Numbered from the stretch's first letter, positions 9,466 to 21,596 are shown. The stretch is 64,000 bases of DNA from Mesorhizobium sp. M4B.F.Ca.ET.203.01.1.1 (GCF_004791025.1 NZ_SRUO01000005.1:310001-374000); one strand, 5' to 3'. Program-made: numbers and translations. The notes: generated by a model not told the origin, from the sequence alone.

Positions 9466-10181
9466 ACGTGCCTGAGGCCCCGTTCGATCATCTCATAGGC
9501 GGCATTGATCGCCGCGAGCCTGGTCGTGGCGATCTTGATGAACTCCTGCGGCAGGCCGCGGGCGATCAGCCGGTCGGGATGATTGTCCGAGACCAGCTTG
9601 CGGTAGCGCTTCCTGACCTCATCGAAGGGCTTTCCCCGTTCGATGCCGAGCACGACATAGGGGTCGCCGGCGCCGAGATTGACGTGCCTGGCCAGGATGC
9701 TCTGGTAATGCGCCTCGTCGATACGGAAAATCTCGGCGATGCGGTGCAGGAACTGGCCTTCGCGCTCATGGATCAATCCATCGGCCTTGGCGATGTGGAA
9801 CAGGCCGTCGAGTATGTCCTCCAGCATCATGCAGTTCGTATGGCCGGAACCGCAAAGCTGCGCCATGCGCTGCGCGTAGATCTCGAAACCGGCCACGTCG
9901 CGCTTGGCCAGGTCATAGAGCCGCGCCACGTTCCGCGTCTCTTTCGGCGGCACCTCGAATATTTCCTGGAAGGCGCGCACCTCATCCTGGGTGACGACGC
10001 CGTCGGCCTTGGCCATCTTGGCCGAGAGCGCGATCATCGCCACCGAAAAGGCGACGCGGCGGCGCAGATCGGCATCTCCGGAGAAAACCGTCCGCACGGC
10101 TTCGACGACATCGGCGACACCCGATGACGTTGAAGCGGTGACACGAGCGATGAAGTCGCCAAGGCGGTCCCAAATCGACAT
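9462..10181 (-). CDS. TerB/DnaJ-domain protein (DjlA-like co-chaperone)
   Basis: Predicted J-domain co-chaperone for a DnaK-type Hsp70. The 239-residue protein has an N-terminal TerB-like helical domain (about 38-165, with paired KADGVVTQDE and KADGLIHERE repeats) and a C-terminal J domain (about 172-237) with the essential HPD at 201-203. Unlike E. coli DjlA there is no N-terminal membrane segment, so it is probably soluble. The stop overlaps the start of the AmpD-type amidase gene. Whether it serves peptidoglycan recycling or general chaperone work is unknown. Confidence 0.85.
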   Translation of the reverse strand: MSIWDRLGDFIARVTASTSSGVADVVEAVRTVFSGDADLRRRVAFSVAMIALSAKMAKADGVVTQDEVRAFQEIFEVPPKETRNVARLYDLAKRDVAGFEIYAQRMAQLCGSGHTNCMMLEDILDGLFHIAKADGLIHEREGQFLHRIAEIFRIDEAHYQSILARHVNLGAGDPYVVLGIERGKPFDEVRKRYRKLVSDNHPDRLIARGLPQEFIKIATTRLAAINAAYEMIERGLRHV

Positions 10182-10280
10182 GAGGGCTTCTTAGTGCGAA
10201 CCGGCCGCCGCTATCAAGCGAAGACAGTGCCGCAGGCCCAACCGATTTGACGACGGCGCCCAACAAGGCGCCCGATTCCA

Positions 10281-10312
10281 AAAGAGAAGGCCGGCGTGAA
10301 GCCGGCCTTCTT
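10281..10312 (-). terminator. Rho-independent terminator of the small lipoprotein gene
   Basis: A 10-bp GC-rich stem (10286-10295 with 10301-10310, GAAGGCCGGC) and a 5-base loop lie 15 bases beyond the lipoprotein stop. On the minus strand the stem is followed by TCTTTTGG, a short U-tract. Confidence 0.75.
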
Positions 10313-10327
10313 CGTCAACGCATCAGA

Positions 10328-10528
10328 TTACTGCGCAGGGGGTGTTGCCGGAGCCGGCTCGGCAGGCTTCGTTGCGTCAGGAGCAGCCGGAGCCGCCGGC
10401 TTCATCGGTTCCTCGGCGGCCGGCGGATTGGTGCTCTGGGTGGTGGTGTTGTCGGTGCCGCTGTCGCTGCACGCCGCAACCCCAAGCAACGCTAGCGCCG
10501 AAAGGGACGCCAGAATGAGCTTGTTCAT
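10328..10528 (-). CDS. Small Pro/Ala-rich lipoprotein, function unknown
   Basis: A 66-residue predicted lipoprotein. Residues 1-19 form a signal peptide ending in the lipobox LGVAAC, with the lipidated cysteine at 20; the rest is low-complexity Asp/Thr followed by Pro/Ala-Glu repeats, without a folded domain. A GGAGAGAT ribosome-binding sequence lies just upstream and a strong terminator downstream, so the gene is probably real and monocistronic. It resembles the many short alphaproteobacterial lipoproteins of unknown role. Aspartate after the lipidated cysteine (ACSD) is not at the +2 inner-membrane-retention position, so outer-membrane sorting is possible. Confidence 0.75.
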   Translation of the reverse strand: MNKLILASLSALALLGVAACSDSGTDNTTTQSTNPPAAEEPMKPAAPAAPDATKPAEPAPATPPAQ

Positions 10529-10717
10529 GATATCTCTCCTTCACCTGACGCTCACATTGTGGTGAGCAGTCGAAGGGGAAATGCATCAGCCGGCCTGGAG
10601 TTTCGTAACGTTGCATTTCCGCATGTAACATCATCCGGGCGGTTGCCGGCCGCAGCATTGCACACTAACAGGACAGGCCAAGCACCAGATTGCGCAGGGA
10701 AAATGCCGGGAGCCGCG

Positions 10718-14329
<3,612 letters not shown>

Positions 14330-14413
14330 GGAGGCTTCGAGAATTCGCCACGGCAAGTCAGGTGGCGTGGCTTTCGAGAACCGGAGCGGAGCGGACACAA
14401 GTCCGTGAGCTTC

Positions 14414-14459
14414 GCGCATGACCCCGAAATCGAAATCGATTTCGGAAAGGATCATGCGC
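14414..14459. repeat. Intergenic imperfect palindrome (rhizobial-type repeat)
   Basis: GCGCATGA at 14414-14421 is mirrored by TCATGCGC at 14452-14459, with inner arms around CCGAAAT and ATTTCGG. Palindromes beginning and ending in CATGA/TCATG with a CGAAA core are widely dispersed between rhizobial genes; membership of such a family is recalled, not searched. It is part of the 308-base gap between the oxoprolinase gene and btaA. Confidence 0.6.
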
Positions 14460-14470
14460 AAACAAAGATG

Positions 14471-14514
14471 CTACAGCTTCCTTTGCGCGTCCTTGTGGAC
14501 GCGCGGCGCTGTAG
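14471..14514. repeat. Nested hairpin repeat, CTACAGC outer and GCGCGTCC inner arms
   Basis: Outer arms CTACAGC (14471-14477) and GCTGTAG (14508-14514) enclose inner arms GCGCGTCC (14485-14492) and GGACGCGC (14497-14504) with a 4-base loop. It directly follows the previous palindrome, and the two appear to form one composite intergenic element. It has no T-tract and does not look like a simple terminator. Confidence 0.6.
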
Positions 14515-14570
14515 TAAGCGCAGAAAGTCGCGTCAGATGACCGCCGCAGTAGAATTATCGAGGCCTCCGT

Positions 14571-14588
14571 CTGTCACCGGCCTGTCAT
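14571..14588 (+). promoter_or_regulatory. PHO box (PhoB binding site) upstream of btaAB
   Basis: CTGTCAC, four bases (CGGC), then CTGTCAT: the canonical direct-repeat PHO box of two 7-mers with a 4-base spacer, differing from the CTGTCAT consensus at one base. It ends 49 bases before the btaA start. Betaine-lipid synthesis in Sinorhizobium is a phosphate-starvation response under PhoB, so site and gene agree. Confidence 0.88.
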
Positions 14589-14637
14589 AACGCTGCGCTA
14601 CCCGCTTGCGCCAAAGCAAACGGGGAATCACCTTGCC

Positions 14638-15879
14638 ATGACGGACGTTTCCGGAGATCTGGTTTTTCGCCGCGGCAAGGAAGTTGGAAAAGCCGTCTAC
14701 CAGAATCGCCCGCTGTCGAAGGCCGGCATGTCGGAGCGGCTCTTCGCCTTCCTGTTTTCCGGCCTCGTCTATCCGCAGATCTGGGAAGACCCCGATGTCG
14801 ACATGGAGGCCATGCAGCTCGGCGCCGGCCACCGCATCGTCACCATCGCCTCGGGCGGCTGCAACATCCTTGCATATCTCACTCGTTCGCCCGAACGGAT
14901 CGACGCCGTCGACCTCAACGCCGCCCATATCGCGCTGAACCGCATGAAGCTCGAGGCGGTGCGCCGCCTGCCCTCGCAGGGCGACCTGTTCCGCTTCTTC
15001 GGCGCCACCGACACCAGCCACAATTCGGAAGCCTACGACCGCTTCATCGCCCCGCATCTCGATCCGGTCAGCCGCCACTACTGGGAGCGCCGTAACTGGC
15101 GCGGCCGCCGGCGCATCGAGGTCTTCGACCGCAATTTCTACCAGACCGGCCTGCTCGGCCTGTTCATCGCCATGGGCCATCGCGTCGGCAAGTTCTTTGG
15201 CGTCGACCCCGCGGGCATCATGCAGGCCAGCAACATCGGCGAGCAGCGCCGCTTCTTCAACGAGGAACTGGCGCCGGTTTTCGAAAAGCCGCTGCTGAAA
15301 TGGGCGACATCGCGCAAGGCTTCGCTGTTCGGTCTCGGCATTCCGCCGGCGCAGTACGATTCGCTGATCACCTCGGGCGACGGCACGATGGCGAGCGTGC
15401 TCAAGGCCAGGCTGGAAAAGCTCGCCTGCGATTTCCCGCTGAACACCAACTATTTCGCCTGGCAGGCCTTTGCCCGCCGCTATCCCGAGCCCGGCGAGGC
15501 AGCACTCCCCGCCTATCTGGAGAAGCGCAATTACAAGGTGATCCGCGACAACATCGACCGCGTCGCCATCAACCACACCAACCTGATCGAGTTCCTCGCC
15601 GGCAAGGATGCGGGCGCGGTCGACCGCTTCATCCTGCTCGACGCGCAGGACTGGATGACCGACGACCAGCTCAACGCGCTGTGGGCGGAGATCACCCGCA
15701 CGGCATCGGCCGGCGCCCGTGTCATCTTCCGTACGGCGGCCGAGCCCAGCCTGCTGCCCGGTCGCGTCTCCAACTCGCTGCTTGACCAGTGGAGCTACGA
15801 GGCCGAGGCCTCGCGCGACTTCTCGGCGCGCGACCGTTCGGCCATCTATGGCGGCTTCCACCTTTATGTGAAGCGCTGA
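14638..15879 (+). CDS. btaA: S-adenosylmethionine:diacylglycerol 3-amino-3-carboxypropyltransferase
   Basis: First enzyme of betaine-lipid (DGTS) synthesis: it moves the 3-amino-3-carboxypropyl group of SAM to diacylglycerol at the membrane. The 413-residue protein is a DUF3419/BtaA member; the N-terminal region has LVYPQIWEDPDVDMEAM, and the SAM-binding segment IVTIASGGCNILAYL lies near 78-92, followed by DLNAAH. It starts at ATG 14638 after GGGGA, 49 bases downstream of a PHO box, and its stop overlaps the btaB start (TGATG). Together these replace phospholipid with phosphorus-free lipid under phosphate limitation. Confidence 0.93.
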   Translation: MTDVSGDLVFRRGKEVGKAVYQNRPLSKAGMSERLFAFLFSGLVYPQIWEDPDVDMEAMQLGAGHRIVTIASGGCNILAYLTRSPERIDAVDLNAAHIALNRMKLEAVRRLPSQGDLFRFFGATDTSHNSEAYDRFIAPHLDPVSRHYWERRNWRGRRRIEVFDRNFYQTGLLGLFIAMGHRVGKFFGVDPAGIMQASNIGEQRRFFNEELAPVFEKPLLKWATSRKASLFGLGIPPAQYDSLITSGDGTMASVLKARLEKLACDFPLNTNYFAWQAFARRYPEPGEAALPAYLEKRNYKVIRDNIDRVAINHTNLIEFLAGKDAGAVDRFILLDAQDWMTDDQLNALWAEITRTASAGARVIFRTAAEPSLLPGRVSNSLLDQWSYEAEASRDFSARDRSAIYGGFHLYVKR

Positions 15880-16544
15880 TGAGCACCACCGAACTGCCCG
15901 CCAGCCATGCCGAGCTGATGGACGGCGTCTATCGCTGGCAGCGCCATATCTATGACCTGACCCGCAAATACTATCTGCTCGGCCGCGACCGGCTGATATC
16001 AGGGCTGGACGTGCCGCCCGGAGGCACGGTGCTCGAGCTCGGTTGCGGCACCGGCCGCAACATCATCCTTGCCGCCTGCCGCTATCCCGAGGCGCGCTTC
16101 TTCGGCCTCGATATTTCGGCGGAAATGCTGGAGACCGCGAGCGCGGCCATCGCTCGCGAAAACCTGTCCGCCCGCGTCACGCTCAAGCGCGGCGACGCCA
16201 CCGATTTCGACGCCGGCGCACTGTTTGGCGTCGCGCGTTTCGACCGCGTGTTCGTGTCCTATTCTCTGTCGATGATCCCCGGCTGGGAAAAGACGGTTTC
16301 CGAGGCGCTCGCCGCGCTTGCGCCCGGCGGTTCGCTGCATGTCGTCGATTTCGGCCAGCAGGAAGGCCTGCCGCGCTGGTTCCGCGCGCTGCTGCGCGGC
16401 TGGCTCAAGAAATTCCACGTCACGCCGCGTGAGACGCTGCGCGAAGTCCTGGAATCGGAATCTCGGCGAACCGGCGCAAGCTTCCATTTCAGAACGCTTT
16501 ATCGCGGCTACGCCTGGCTTGGGGTGATAGGCGCAGCCAAGTAG
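15879..16544 (+). CDS. btaB: Diacylglyceryl-homoserine N-methyltransferase
   Basis: Second enzyme of DGTS synthesis, adding three methyl groups from SAM to the homoserine head group. The 221-residue class I methyltransferase has motif I VLELGCGTGRN at about 49-59, motif II FFGLDIS, and the family-typical FVSYSLSMIPGW stretch. Its ATG overlaps the btaA stop, so the pair is translationally coupled and follows the same PHO box. The stop codon abuts the stop of the convergent serine-hydrolase gene with no intervening base and no room for a terminator. Confidence 0.92.
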   Translation: MSTTELPASHAELMDGVYRWQRHIYDLTRKYYLLGRDRLISGLDVPPGGTVLELGCGTGRNIILAACRYPEARFFGLDISAEMLETASAAIARENLSARVTLKRGDATDFDAGALFGVARFDRVFVSYSLSMIPGWEKTVSEALAALAPGGSLHVVDFGQQEGLPRWFRALLRGWLKKFHVTPRETLREVLESESRRTGASFHFRTLYRGYAWLGVIGAAK

Positions 16545-17924
16545 TCAGTGCAGCGCCTTGACCAGCGCTCCCAGCATCGCCTGCGGTCGATAGCCAAGCT
16601 TGGCCGGCGTCAGGCCAAGCCGCACCACCACCAACTGCTCCGACGGGATGATGGCGACCGTCTGTCCGTCATGCCCCTCCATCCAATAGGTGTCCTTGGG
16701 CAGGCCGGCCGCAGCGCCGGCTCCGGGGTTCTCCTCATCGCCCGGCCCTTCGATCCATACCTGGCCCTTGCCGTAGACCTTCGAGGCCGCCGCCGGCTCC
16801 CGCATCCAGTCGACGAAGCCGGCGGGCAGGAGCTGATTGCCGTTCCAGACCCCGCCCTGCAGCAGGAACTGGCCGAAGCGCGCCCAGTCATGCGCCGTCG
16901 CGTAGAGATAGGACGAGCCGACAAAGCTGCCCTGCTCGTCGGTCTCGAGCACGGCGCTGTGCATGCCGAGCGGCTCGAACAGCGCCTTCCGCGGCCAGGT
17001 TAGCGCCTTCGCCTTGTCGCCGACGGCGTCCTGCCACAGCCGCGACAGCATCACCGCCGTGCCGCTCGAATAGGAAAACACCTTGCCCACCTCGCCGGTC
17101 AGCGGCTTGGCTTCGGCGAAACCGGCCATGTCGGGTTCGAGATAGAGCATGCGCGTCACATCGGCGACGTCGCCGTAATCCTCGTTGAACTCCAGCCCGC
17201 TCGACATCGCCATCAGGTCGGCGAGGCTGATGGCGGCGCGGCCGTCCGCCTTCCACGGCGCGAACAGGCCCTTGTTGTCGATCGCCATCTTGCCGTCCTT
17301 GACCAGCGTGCCGACGATTGCGGCATTGACCGTCTTGGTCATCGACCAGCCGAGCAGCGGCGTCTTTGCCGAAAAGCCCTCGCCATAGCGCTCGGCGACG
17401 ATATGGCCGTTCTTCACCACGACCACGGCGCGCATGCCGGCGCCGGCCATGGCCGCGTCGTCGACGATTTTCGCGATTTCTGGATTCTGCGGGGCGTCCA
17501 CCCGCTCGCCCTCCGGCCACAGCGCATCCTGCCTGGTAGCGGCCGGCTCGGCGTAGATCGCCGTCTGCCTCGCCTTGCCGGTGTTGCCGTCCGGAACCGT
17601 AGCGCAGCCCAGTCCGTCGCGCGCGACGGCGACACTTTTGCCGAGCACGCCGAACAGGCCTGCCGACACCATGCCGCGTTCCTTGTCGACCGACACCTTC
17701 ATCAGCCTGAGCAGCGGATGACCCGGCGCCTGGACGTCGACGGCGAGCACCTCGTTGGCGTCGCGCCCGGCGATGAAGACGTTCGAGCACACGATCTTGG
17801 CCGAATAGCCGGAACCGACGCGGATCAATTCGGGCGGCGCGACATAGAGCCAGGCGACCAGCGCGACTATCGCCAGCACGACCAGGCCGAACAGCCATTT
17901 GACGATCTTGACGACGATCCGCAT
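16545..17924 (-). CDS. Serine hydrolase, class C beta-lactamase-related
   Basis: Membrane-anchored periplasmic serine hydrolase of the beta-lactamase/DD-peptidase-like family; its substrate is unknown. The ATG at 17924 follows GGGGGTGAG and begins 459 residues with an N-terminal membrane segment at about 5-27. The catalytic domain has the nucleophile motif SMTK at 194-197, YSS at 285-287 where class C enzymes have YxN, and HDG near 426 in place of KTG. These variations are usual in the 6-aminohexanoate hydrolase/EstB-like branch, so antibiotic hydrolysis should not be assumed. It converges on btaB with zero spacing. Confidence 0.82.
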   Translation of the reverse strand: MRIVVKIVKWLFGLVVLAIVALVAWLYVAPPELIRVGSGYSAKIVCSNVFIAGRDANEVLAVDVQAPGHPLLRLMKVSVDKERGMVSAGLFGVLGKSVAVARDGLGCATVPDGNTGKARQTAIYAEPAATRQDALWPEGERVDAPQNPEIAKIVDDAAMAGAGMRAVVVVKNGHIVAERYGEGFSAKTPLLGWSMTKTVNAAIVGTLVKDGKMAIDNKGLFAPWKADGRAAISLADLMAMSSGLEFNEDYGDVADVTRMLYLEPDMAGFAEAKPLTGEVGKVFSYSSGTAVMLSRLWQDAVGDKAKALTWPRKALFEPLGMHSAVLETDEQGSFVGSSYLYATAHDWARFGQFLLQGGVWNGNQLLPAGFVDWMREPAAASKVYGKGQVWIEGPGDEENPGAGAAAGLPKDTYWMEGHDGQTVAIIPSEQLVVVRLGLTPAKLGYRPQAMLGALVKALH

Positions 17925-18147
17925 CTCACCCCCTGCGTGTGGCGCCCGATTTATGCCATCGATTTGCCGCCATTGCTGCCTCAAAATCGCGGCTGTTGTC
18001 GAGCGCCGTCAACCGAATATCAACCATGATCGGCGATCAACGGAGAGGGCTGGACGATCCTGTGGGGCGATCGTCCGGCGGGCCTGACAAAGGGGGCCAT
18101 CTGCAACGACCCATCAGCGGCCGGCTGAACCCGGCTCAGGAGTAGCG

Positions 18148-18942
18148 ATGCGCCGTCTTGCGGCTCTCATCATGCTGACGCTGCTGGGCGCCTGCTCGAC
18201 CGTCGACGACCTCACGCCGGTGATGTCCTCGAGCAGTCCGATGGTTGCGGTGCGCGCGCCGCGCTTCGAGGACTCCAAGCCGCACGAGTGGGACAGCGGC
18301 GCGCCGTGGAACTACGCCATCCACGGCACCGATGTCTCCAAATACCAGACATCCGTGGACTGGCCGGCGGCCAAGGCGAGCGGCATTTCCTTCGCGTTCA
18401 TCAAGGCGACCGAAGGCGGCGACCGCTTCGACGAGTATTTCAACGAGCATTGGGCGCGCACCAAGGCCTCGGCGATTCCGCGCGCCGCCTATCATTTCTT
18501 CTATTTCTGCACGCCCGCCGCCACCCAGGCGCGCTGGTTCATCGCCAATGTCCCGAAAGACCGTTCCGCGATGCCGCCGGTGCTGGACATGGAATGGAAC
18601 CCGAAATCGCCGACCTGCCGGCTGCGTCCCGACCCGGCCACCGTGCGCGCGGAAATGACGACTTTCCTCGAAATGGTCGAGCGGCACTACGGCAAGAAGC
18701 CGATCATCTACACCTCGATCGACTTCTTCGACGACAACGGCCTGGCGAACTTCCGCGGCTACCCTTACTGGCTGCGCTCGGTCGCCGGCCATCCGCGCCA
18801 GAAGTACGGCAGCCACCCCTTCACCTTCTGGCAATATACCGGAACCGGCATCGTTCCGGGCATGACCGGCAAATCCGATATCAACGTTTTCAACGGCTCG
18901 GAAGCCGCCTGGAACAGGTGGCTGCGGCAGAACACCCGTTGA
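18148..18942 (+). CDS. Glycoside hydrolase family 25 lysozyme, lipoprotein
   Basis: Peptidoglycan muramidase of the GH25 fold, predicted to be lipid-anchored. The 264-residue protein has a signal peptide with lipobox LLGAC (cysteine 16), a variable linker to about 55, and the GH25 domain with GTDVSKYQ at its start, DW in the first strand loop, FAFIKATEGG, the AYHFFYF strand and the acidic VLDMEW motif, ending with FWQYTGTG. CAGGAG precedes the ATG. In Gram-negatives such lipoproteins are probably involved in local wall turnover. The next plus-strand gene encodes a further wall-lytic enzyme 179 bases downstream. Confidence 0.88.
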   Translation: MRRLAALIMLTLLGACSTVDDLTPVMSSSSPMVAVRAPRFEDSKPHEWDSGAPWNYAIHGTDVSKYQTSVDWPAAKASGISFAFIKATEGGDRFDEYFNEHWARTKASAIPRAAYHFFYFCTPAATQARWFIANVPKDRSAMPPVLDMEWNPKSPTCRLRPDPATVRAEMTTFLEMVERHYGKKPIIYTSIDFFDDNGLANFRGYPYWLRSVAGHPRQKYGSHPFTFWQYTGTGIVPGMTGKSDINVFNGSEAAWNRWLRQNTR

Positions 18943-19121
18943 CATAAGCCGTCCTGCCTGCTTTTCGACACGACCAGCGGCGATGTATTGAGCTGCTGGC
19001 AGTCCGGAGCGGCGTACCAGGCGGGTGCCCGAGGACGCTCCTGAGCTTTGAATTCACGCATGGTCCTGGCCAGAACCGGTTCGGGTTCGGCGGGGCGTGC
19101 GCCGGTTTCGAAAGGGAAGCG

Positions 19122-20300
19122 ATGCGATTGCGTGTTGAAATCTTGGCGGCGCTGTTTGTCGGCGCTCTTGCCTGGCCGGCGGCGGCGCAGGAGTGCGGGG
19201 ACGATTTCAACACCTGGAAACAGGGCGTGGCGGCGGAAGCCAAGGCGGCCGGCGTCGGCGCCGTCGGCCTGAGCGCGCTGGAAAAGGCGAGCCTCGACGA
19301 CAAGGTCCTGGCGCGCGACCGCGCCCAGGGCGTCTTCACTCAGACCTTCACCGAATTCTCCAACCGCATGATCTCGACCTACCGCCTGAAGCAGGGCGCG
19401 GCCAATCTGAAGAAATACGCCGACGTCTTCGCCCGCGCCGACCAGGAATTCGGCGTCCAGGCGCCCGTCATCGCCGCCTTCTGGGCGCTCGAGACCGACT
19501 TCGGCGCCGTCCAGGGCGATTTCCACACGCTGAGCGCGCTGGTGACGCTCTCGCATGACTGCCGCCGGCCGCAGCTTTTCCGCCCCCAGCTCGTGCCTTT
19601 GCTGACGCTGATCGATCGCGGCGTGCTGCCGGCCGACGTGACCGGCGCCTGGGCCGGCGAGATCGGCCAGACGCAGATCCTGCCGACCGACTACCTTGCC
19701 CGCGGCGTCGACGGCGATGGCGACGGCATCGTCGACCTGCGCCACAGCGTACCGGACGTGATCATGACCACGGCCAACAAGGTGCTGTCGCGCGGCTGGA
19801 AGCGCGACCAGCCCTGGATCGAGGAAGTCCGGGCGCCCGACGACATGCCCTGGGACCAGACCGGCCGCACCAACAAGCTGCCTTTATCGCAATGGACGCA
19901 ATGGGGCGTCACCAACCCGGACGGCTCCCCGCTTGTCGACAATGGCCTCAAGGCCGGCCTGGCCCTGCCGATGGGCCGCAAGGGACCGGCCTTCCTCACC
20001 TACGACAATTTCGATGTCTATCTCGAATGGAACCAGTCCTTCACCTACGCGCTGACCGCGGCCAACCTCGCCGCCCGGCTGGCGGGCGCCCCGCAGCTCA
20101 ATCCACGCAATCCCGAACCCGGCCTCAGCGGCGATCAGATGAAGGCGCTGCAGACGAAGCTTGAAGCCAAGGGCTATGACGTCGGCACCGTCGACGGCAT
20201 CCTTGGCACCAACACCCGCGAGGCAATCCGCAAGGAACAGATGCGGCTTGGCCTGCCGGTGGACGGCTGGCCGACGCCGGAGCTTCTGGCGAGATTGTAA
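19122..20300 (+). CDS. Lytic murein transglycosylase (MltB family, GH103) with peptidoglycan-binding domain
   Basis: Periplasmic transglycosylase. The 392-residue protein has a signal peptide (cleavage after AAAQ near 23), an SLT_2/MltB catalytic domain with the ALETDFGAVQGDF segment carrying the catalytic Glu (about 126), GQTQILPTDY, and DGDGIVDL loops, and a C-terminal PG_binding_1 domain at about 335-390 (GDQMKALQTKLEAKGYDVG). AAAGGGAAG precedes the ATG. No lipobox is present, so it should be a soluble secreted form. It converges on the decarboxylase gene across a short repeat-rich hairpin. Confidence 0.9.
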   Translation: MRLRVEILAALFVGALAWPAAAQECGDDFNTWKQGVAAEAKAAGVGAVGLSALEKASLDDKVLARDRAQGVFTQTFTEFSNRMISTYRLKQGAANLKKYADVFARADQEFGVQAPVIAAFWALETDFGAVQGDFHTLSALVTLSHDCRRPQLFRPQLVPLLTLIDRGVLPADVTGAWAGEIGQTQILPTDYLARGVDGDGDGIVDLRHSVPDVIMTTANKVLSRGWKRDQPWIEEVRAPDDMPWDQTGRTNKLPLSQWTQWGVTNPDGSPLVDNGLKAGLALPMGRKGPAFLTYDNFDVYLEWNQSFTYALTAANLAARLAGAPQLNPRNPEPGLSGDQMKALQTKLEAKGYDVGTVDGILGTNTREAIRKEQMRLGLPVDGWPTPELLARL

Positions 20301-20309
20301 GATGAGGGA

Positions 20310-20379
20310 TTAGGCAGTAGGCAATAGGAACTGAAGCAGAGACTGGAGAACCTCCTACTGCCTACTGCCTACTGCCTAA
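20310..20379. repeat. Tandem heptamer (TAGGCAG/CTGCCTA) inverted repeat between convergent genes
   Basis: TTAGGCAGTAGGCAATAGG at 20310-20328 faces a tandem array at 20354-20379 in which CCTACTG occurs in successive 7-base units ending in CCTAA. The arms can pair over about 18 bases with one mismatch and a loop near 25 bases. The decarboxylase stop codon (20376-20378) lies inside the right arm. It probably acts as a bidirectional terminator or is a mobile short repeat. Confidence 0.7.
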
Positions 20380-21596
20380 CTCGCCATCGTCTCCAAACTC
20401 GCAAATCCCTGCGGCGCGTCGCCCTCGTCGAACGGTGTCGTCACCTCGACGAAAGTGTCGGGGAAGAAGCCGTTGAAGCGTGTCCTCAGCGACAGCGAGT
20501 AGGCGCCGATATGGCCGATCTCGATCCAGTCGCCGGTGTCGACCGTCTCCGGCAGCCAGAACGGCCTGGACAGGATATCGACGGAATCGCAGGTCGCGCC
20601 GCAGACCTTGAACGGCACGATGTTCTTCTCCTCGCCATTGCGCGAACGGATCGCGGGGTCCGGAATGAAACGCGCCGGCAGTGTGATCTTGCCGGTCCAT
20701 GAATCCGACAGCGACGCCCAGATGCCGTCATTGATGTAGAGCCGCTTGCCCTTGCGCAAGAGCACGCGCACGATCAGCGACAGGCAGCGCGCCACGATCA
20801 CCCGTCCCGGCTCCGCTACCAGCGGCATCTCGTCGAACTGGTATTCTTTGATGTCTCCCGACAGCCGCGACATGATCTGGCCGAGCGATGGCATTTCGAC
20901 CTGCTTGCGGTTGGGATCATGGCCATACTCGGCCGGAAAGCCGCCACCGACATCGAGCCCGGCAATGTCGAAGGTCAGCCGGTTGCGCACCCAGTCGGCC
21001 GAGGCCAGCGCCCGCTCATAGGTGTCGGGATCCTCGATCTGGCTGCCGACATGGAAGCAGAGGCCGACCTTGTAGCCGGTGCGGTTGAGCCGCTCTGCGA
21101 GTTCCACCGCATAGGCCGGACCGGCGCCGAACTTCTTCGACAGTTCGTAGGCCGCCGACCCCTTCGTCTGGATGCGCACGAAGACGGTGATTGCGCCGGG
21201 ATCGATGTCGAGCGCGCGCACCACCCTGGTCAGCTTGGTGATCTCGTCCTCATGGTCGAGCGAGATGACGCGAATGCCGTATTTCTCCAGCGCCAACTTG
21301 ATGTCCGACTGCGCCTTGATCGGATGCATGTAGAGCATCTCGGCATCGGGCGAGACGGCACGCACGGCGGCGAACTCGCCGGGCGAAGCCACGTCGAAAG
21401 CGGTGACGCCGGCCTCGACCAGCGCCTTCAGCACGATCTGCTCGCCATTGGTCTTGACCGCATAGGCCGTCTTGCCGGGAAACATGCCCATGAACTGCAG
21501 GGCGTCGGCCTTCAACACCTGAGGGCGAAAGCAATAGACCGGATCGTCCGGGCGAAGCGCCAACGCCGCCTCGCGGGCATTCTCGAATCGCTGCAT
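20376..21596 (-). CDS. Type III PLP-dependent ornithine/lysine decarboxylase
   Basis: Cytoplasmic decarboxylase of the alanine-racemase fold (eukaryotic-like ODC family), giving putrescine or cadaverine. The 406 residues show the PLP lysine in AYAVKTNGE (K48), FDVASPGE, the HVGSQ segment, GLDVGGGFPAEYG, EPGR for phosphate binding and the catalytic cysteine in CGATCDSVD (C336). Rhizobial homologues act on ornithine, lysine or both; the specificity helix cannot be assigned by eye. The terminal codons enter the heptamer repeat downstream. No polyamine transport genes are adjacent. Confidence 0.88.
   Translation of the reverse strand: MQRFENAREAALALRPDDPVYCFRPQVLKADALQFMGMFPGKTAYAVKTNGEQIVLKALVEAGVTAFDVASPGEFAAVRAVSPDAEMLYMHPIKAQSDIKLALEKYGIRVISLDHEDEITKLTRVVRALDIDPGAITVFVRIQTKGSAAYELSKKFGAGPAYAVELAERLNRTGYKVGLCFHVGSQIEDPDTYERALASADWVRNRLTFDIAGLDVGGGFPAEYGHDPNRKQVEMPSLGQIMSRLSGDIKEYQFDEMPLVAEPGRVIVARCLSLIVRVLLRKGKRLYINDGIWASLSDSWTGKITLPARFIPDPAIRSRNGEEKNIVPFKVCGATCDSVDILSRPFWLPETVDTGDWIEIGHIGAYSLSLRTRFNGFFPDTFVEVTTPFDEGDAPQGFASLETMAS

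Noticed and set aside
16545..17924. Calling the serine hydrolase an AmpC-type resistance enzyme
   Set aside because: YxN and KTG are replaced by YSS and HDG, usual in esterase/amidase relatives; no ampR neighbour.
18052..18076. GGACGATC/GATCGTCC hairpin before the GH25 gene
   Set aside because: Only 8 bp with a 9-base loop and no T-run; too weak to call a terminator or operator.
20354..20379. Tandem 7-mers considered as a CRISPR or satellite array
   Set aside because: Units are 7 bases without spacers, only about three copies; no cas genes nearby.
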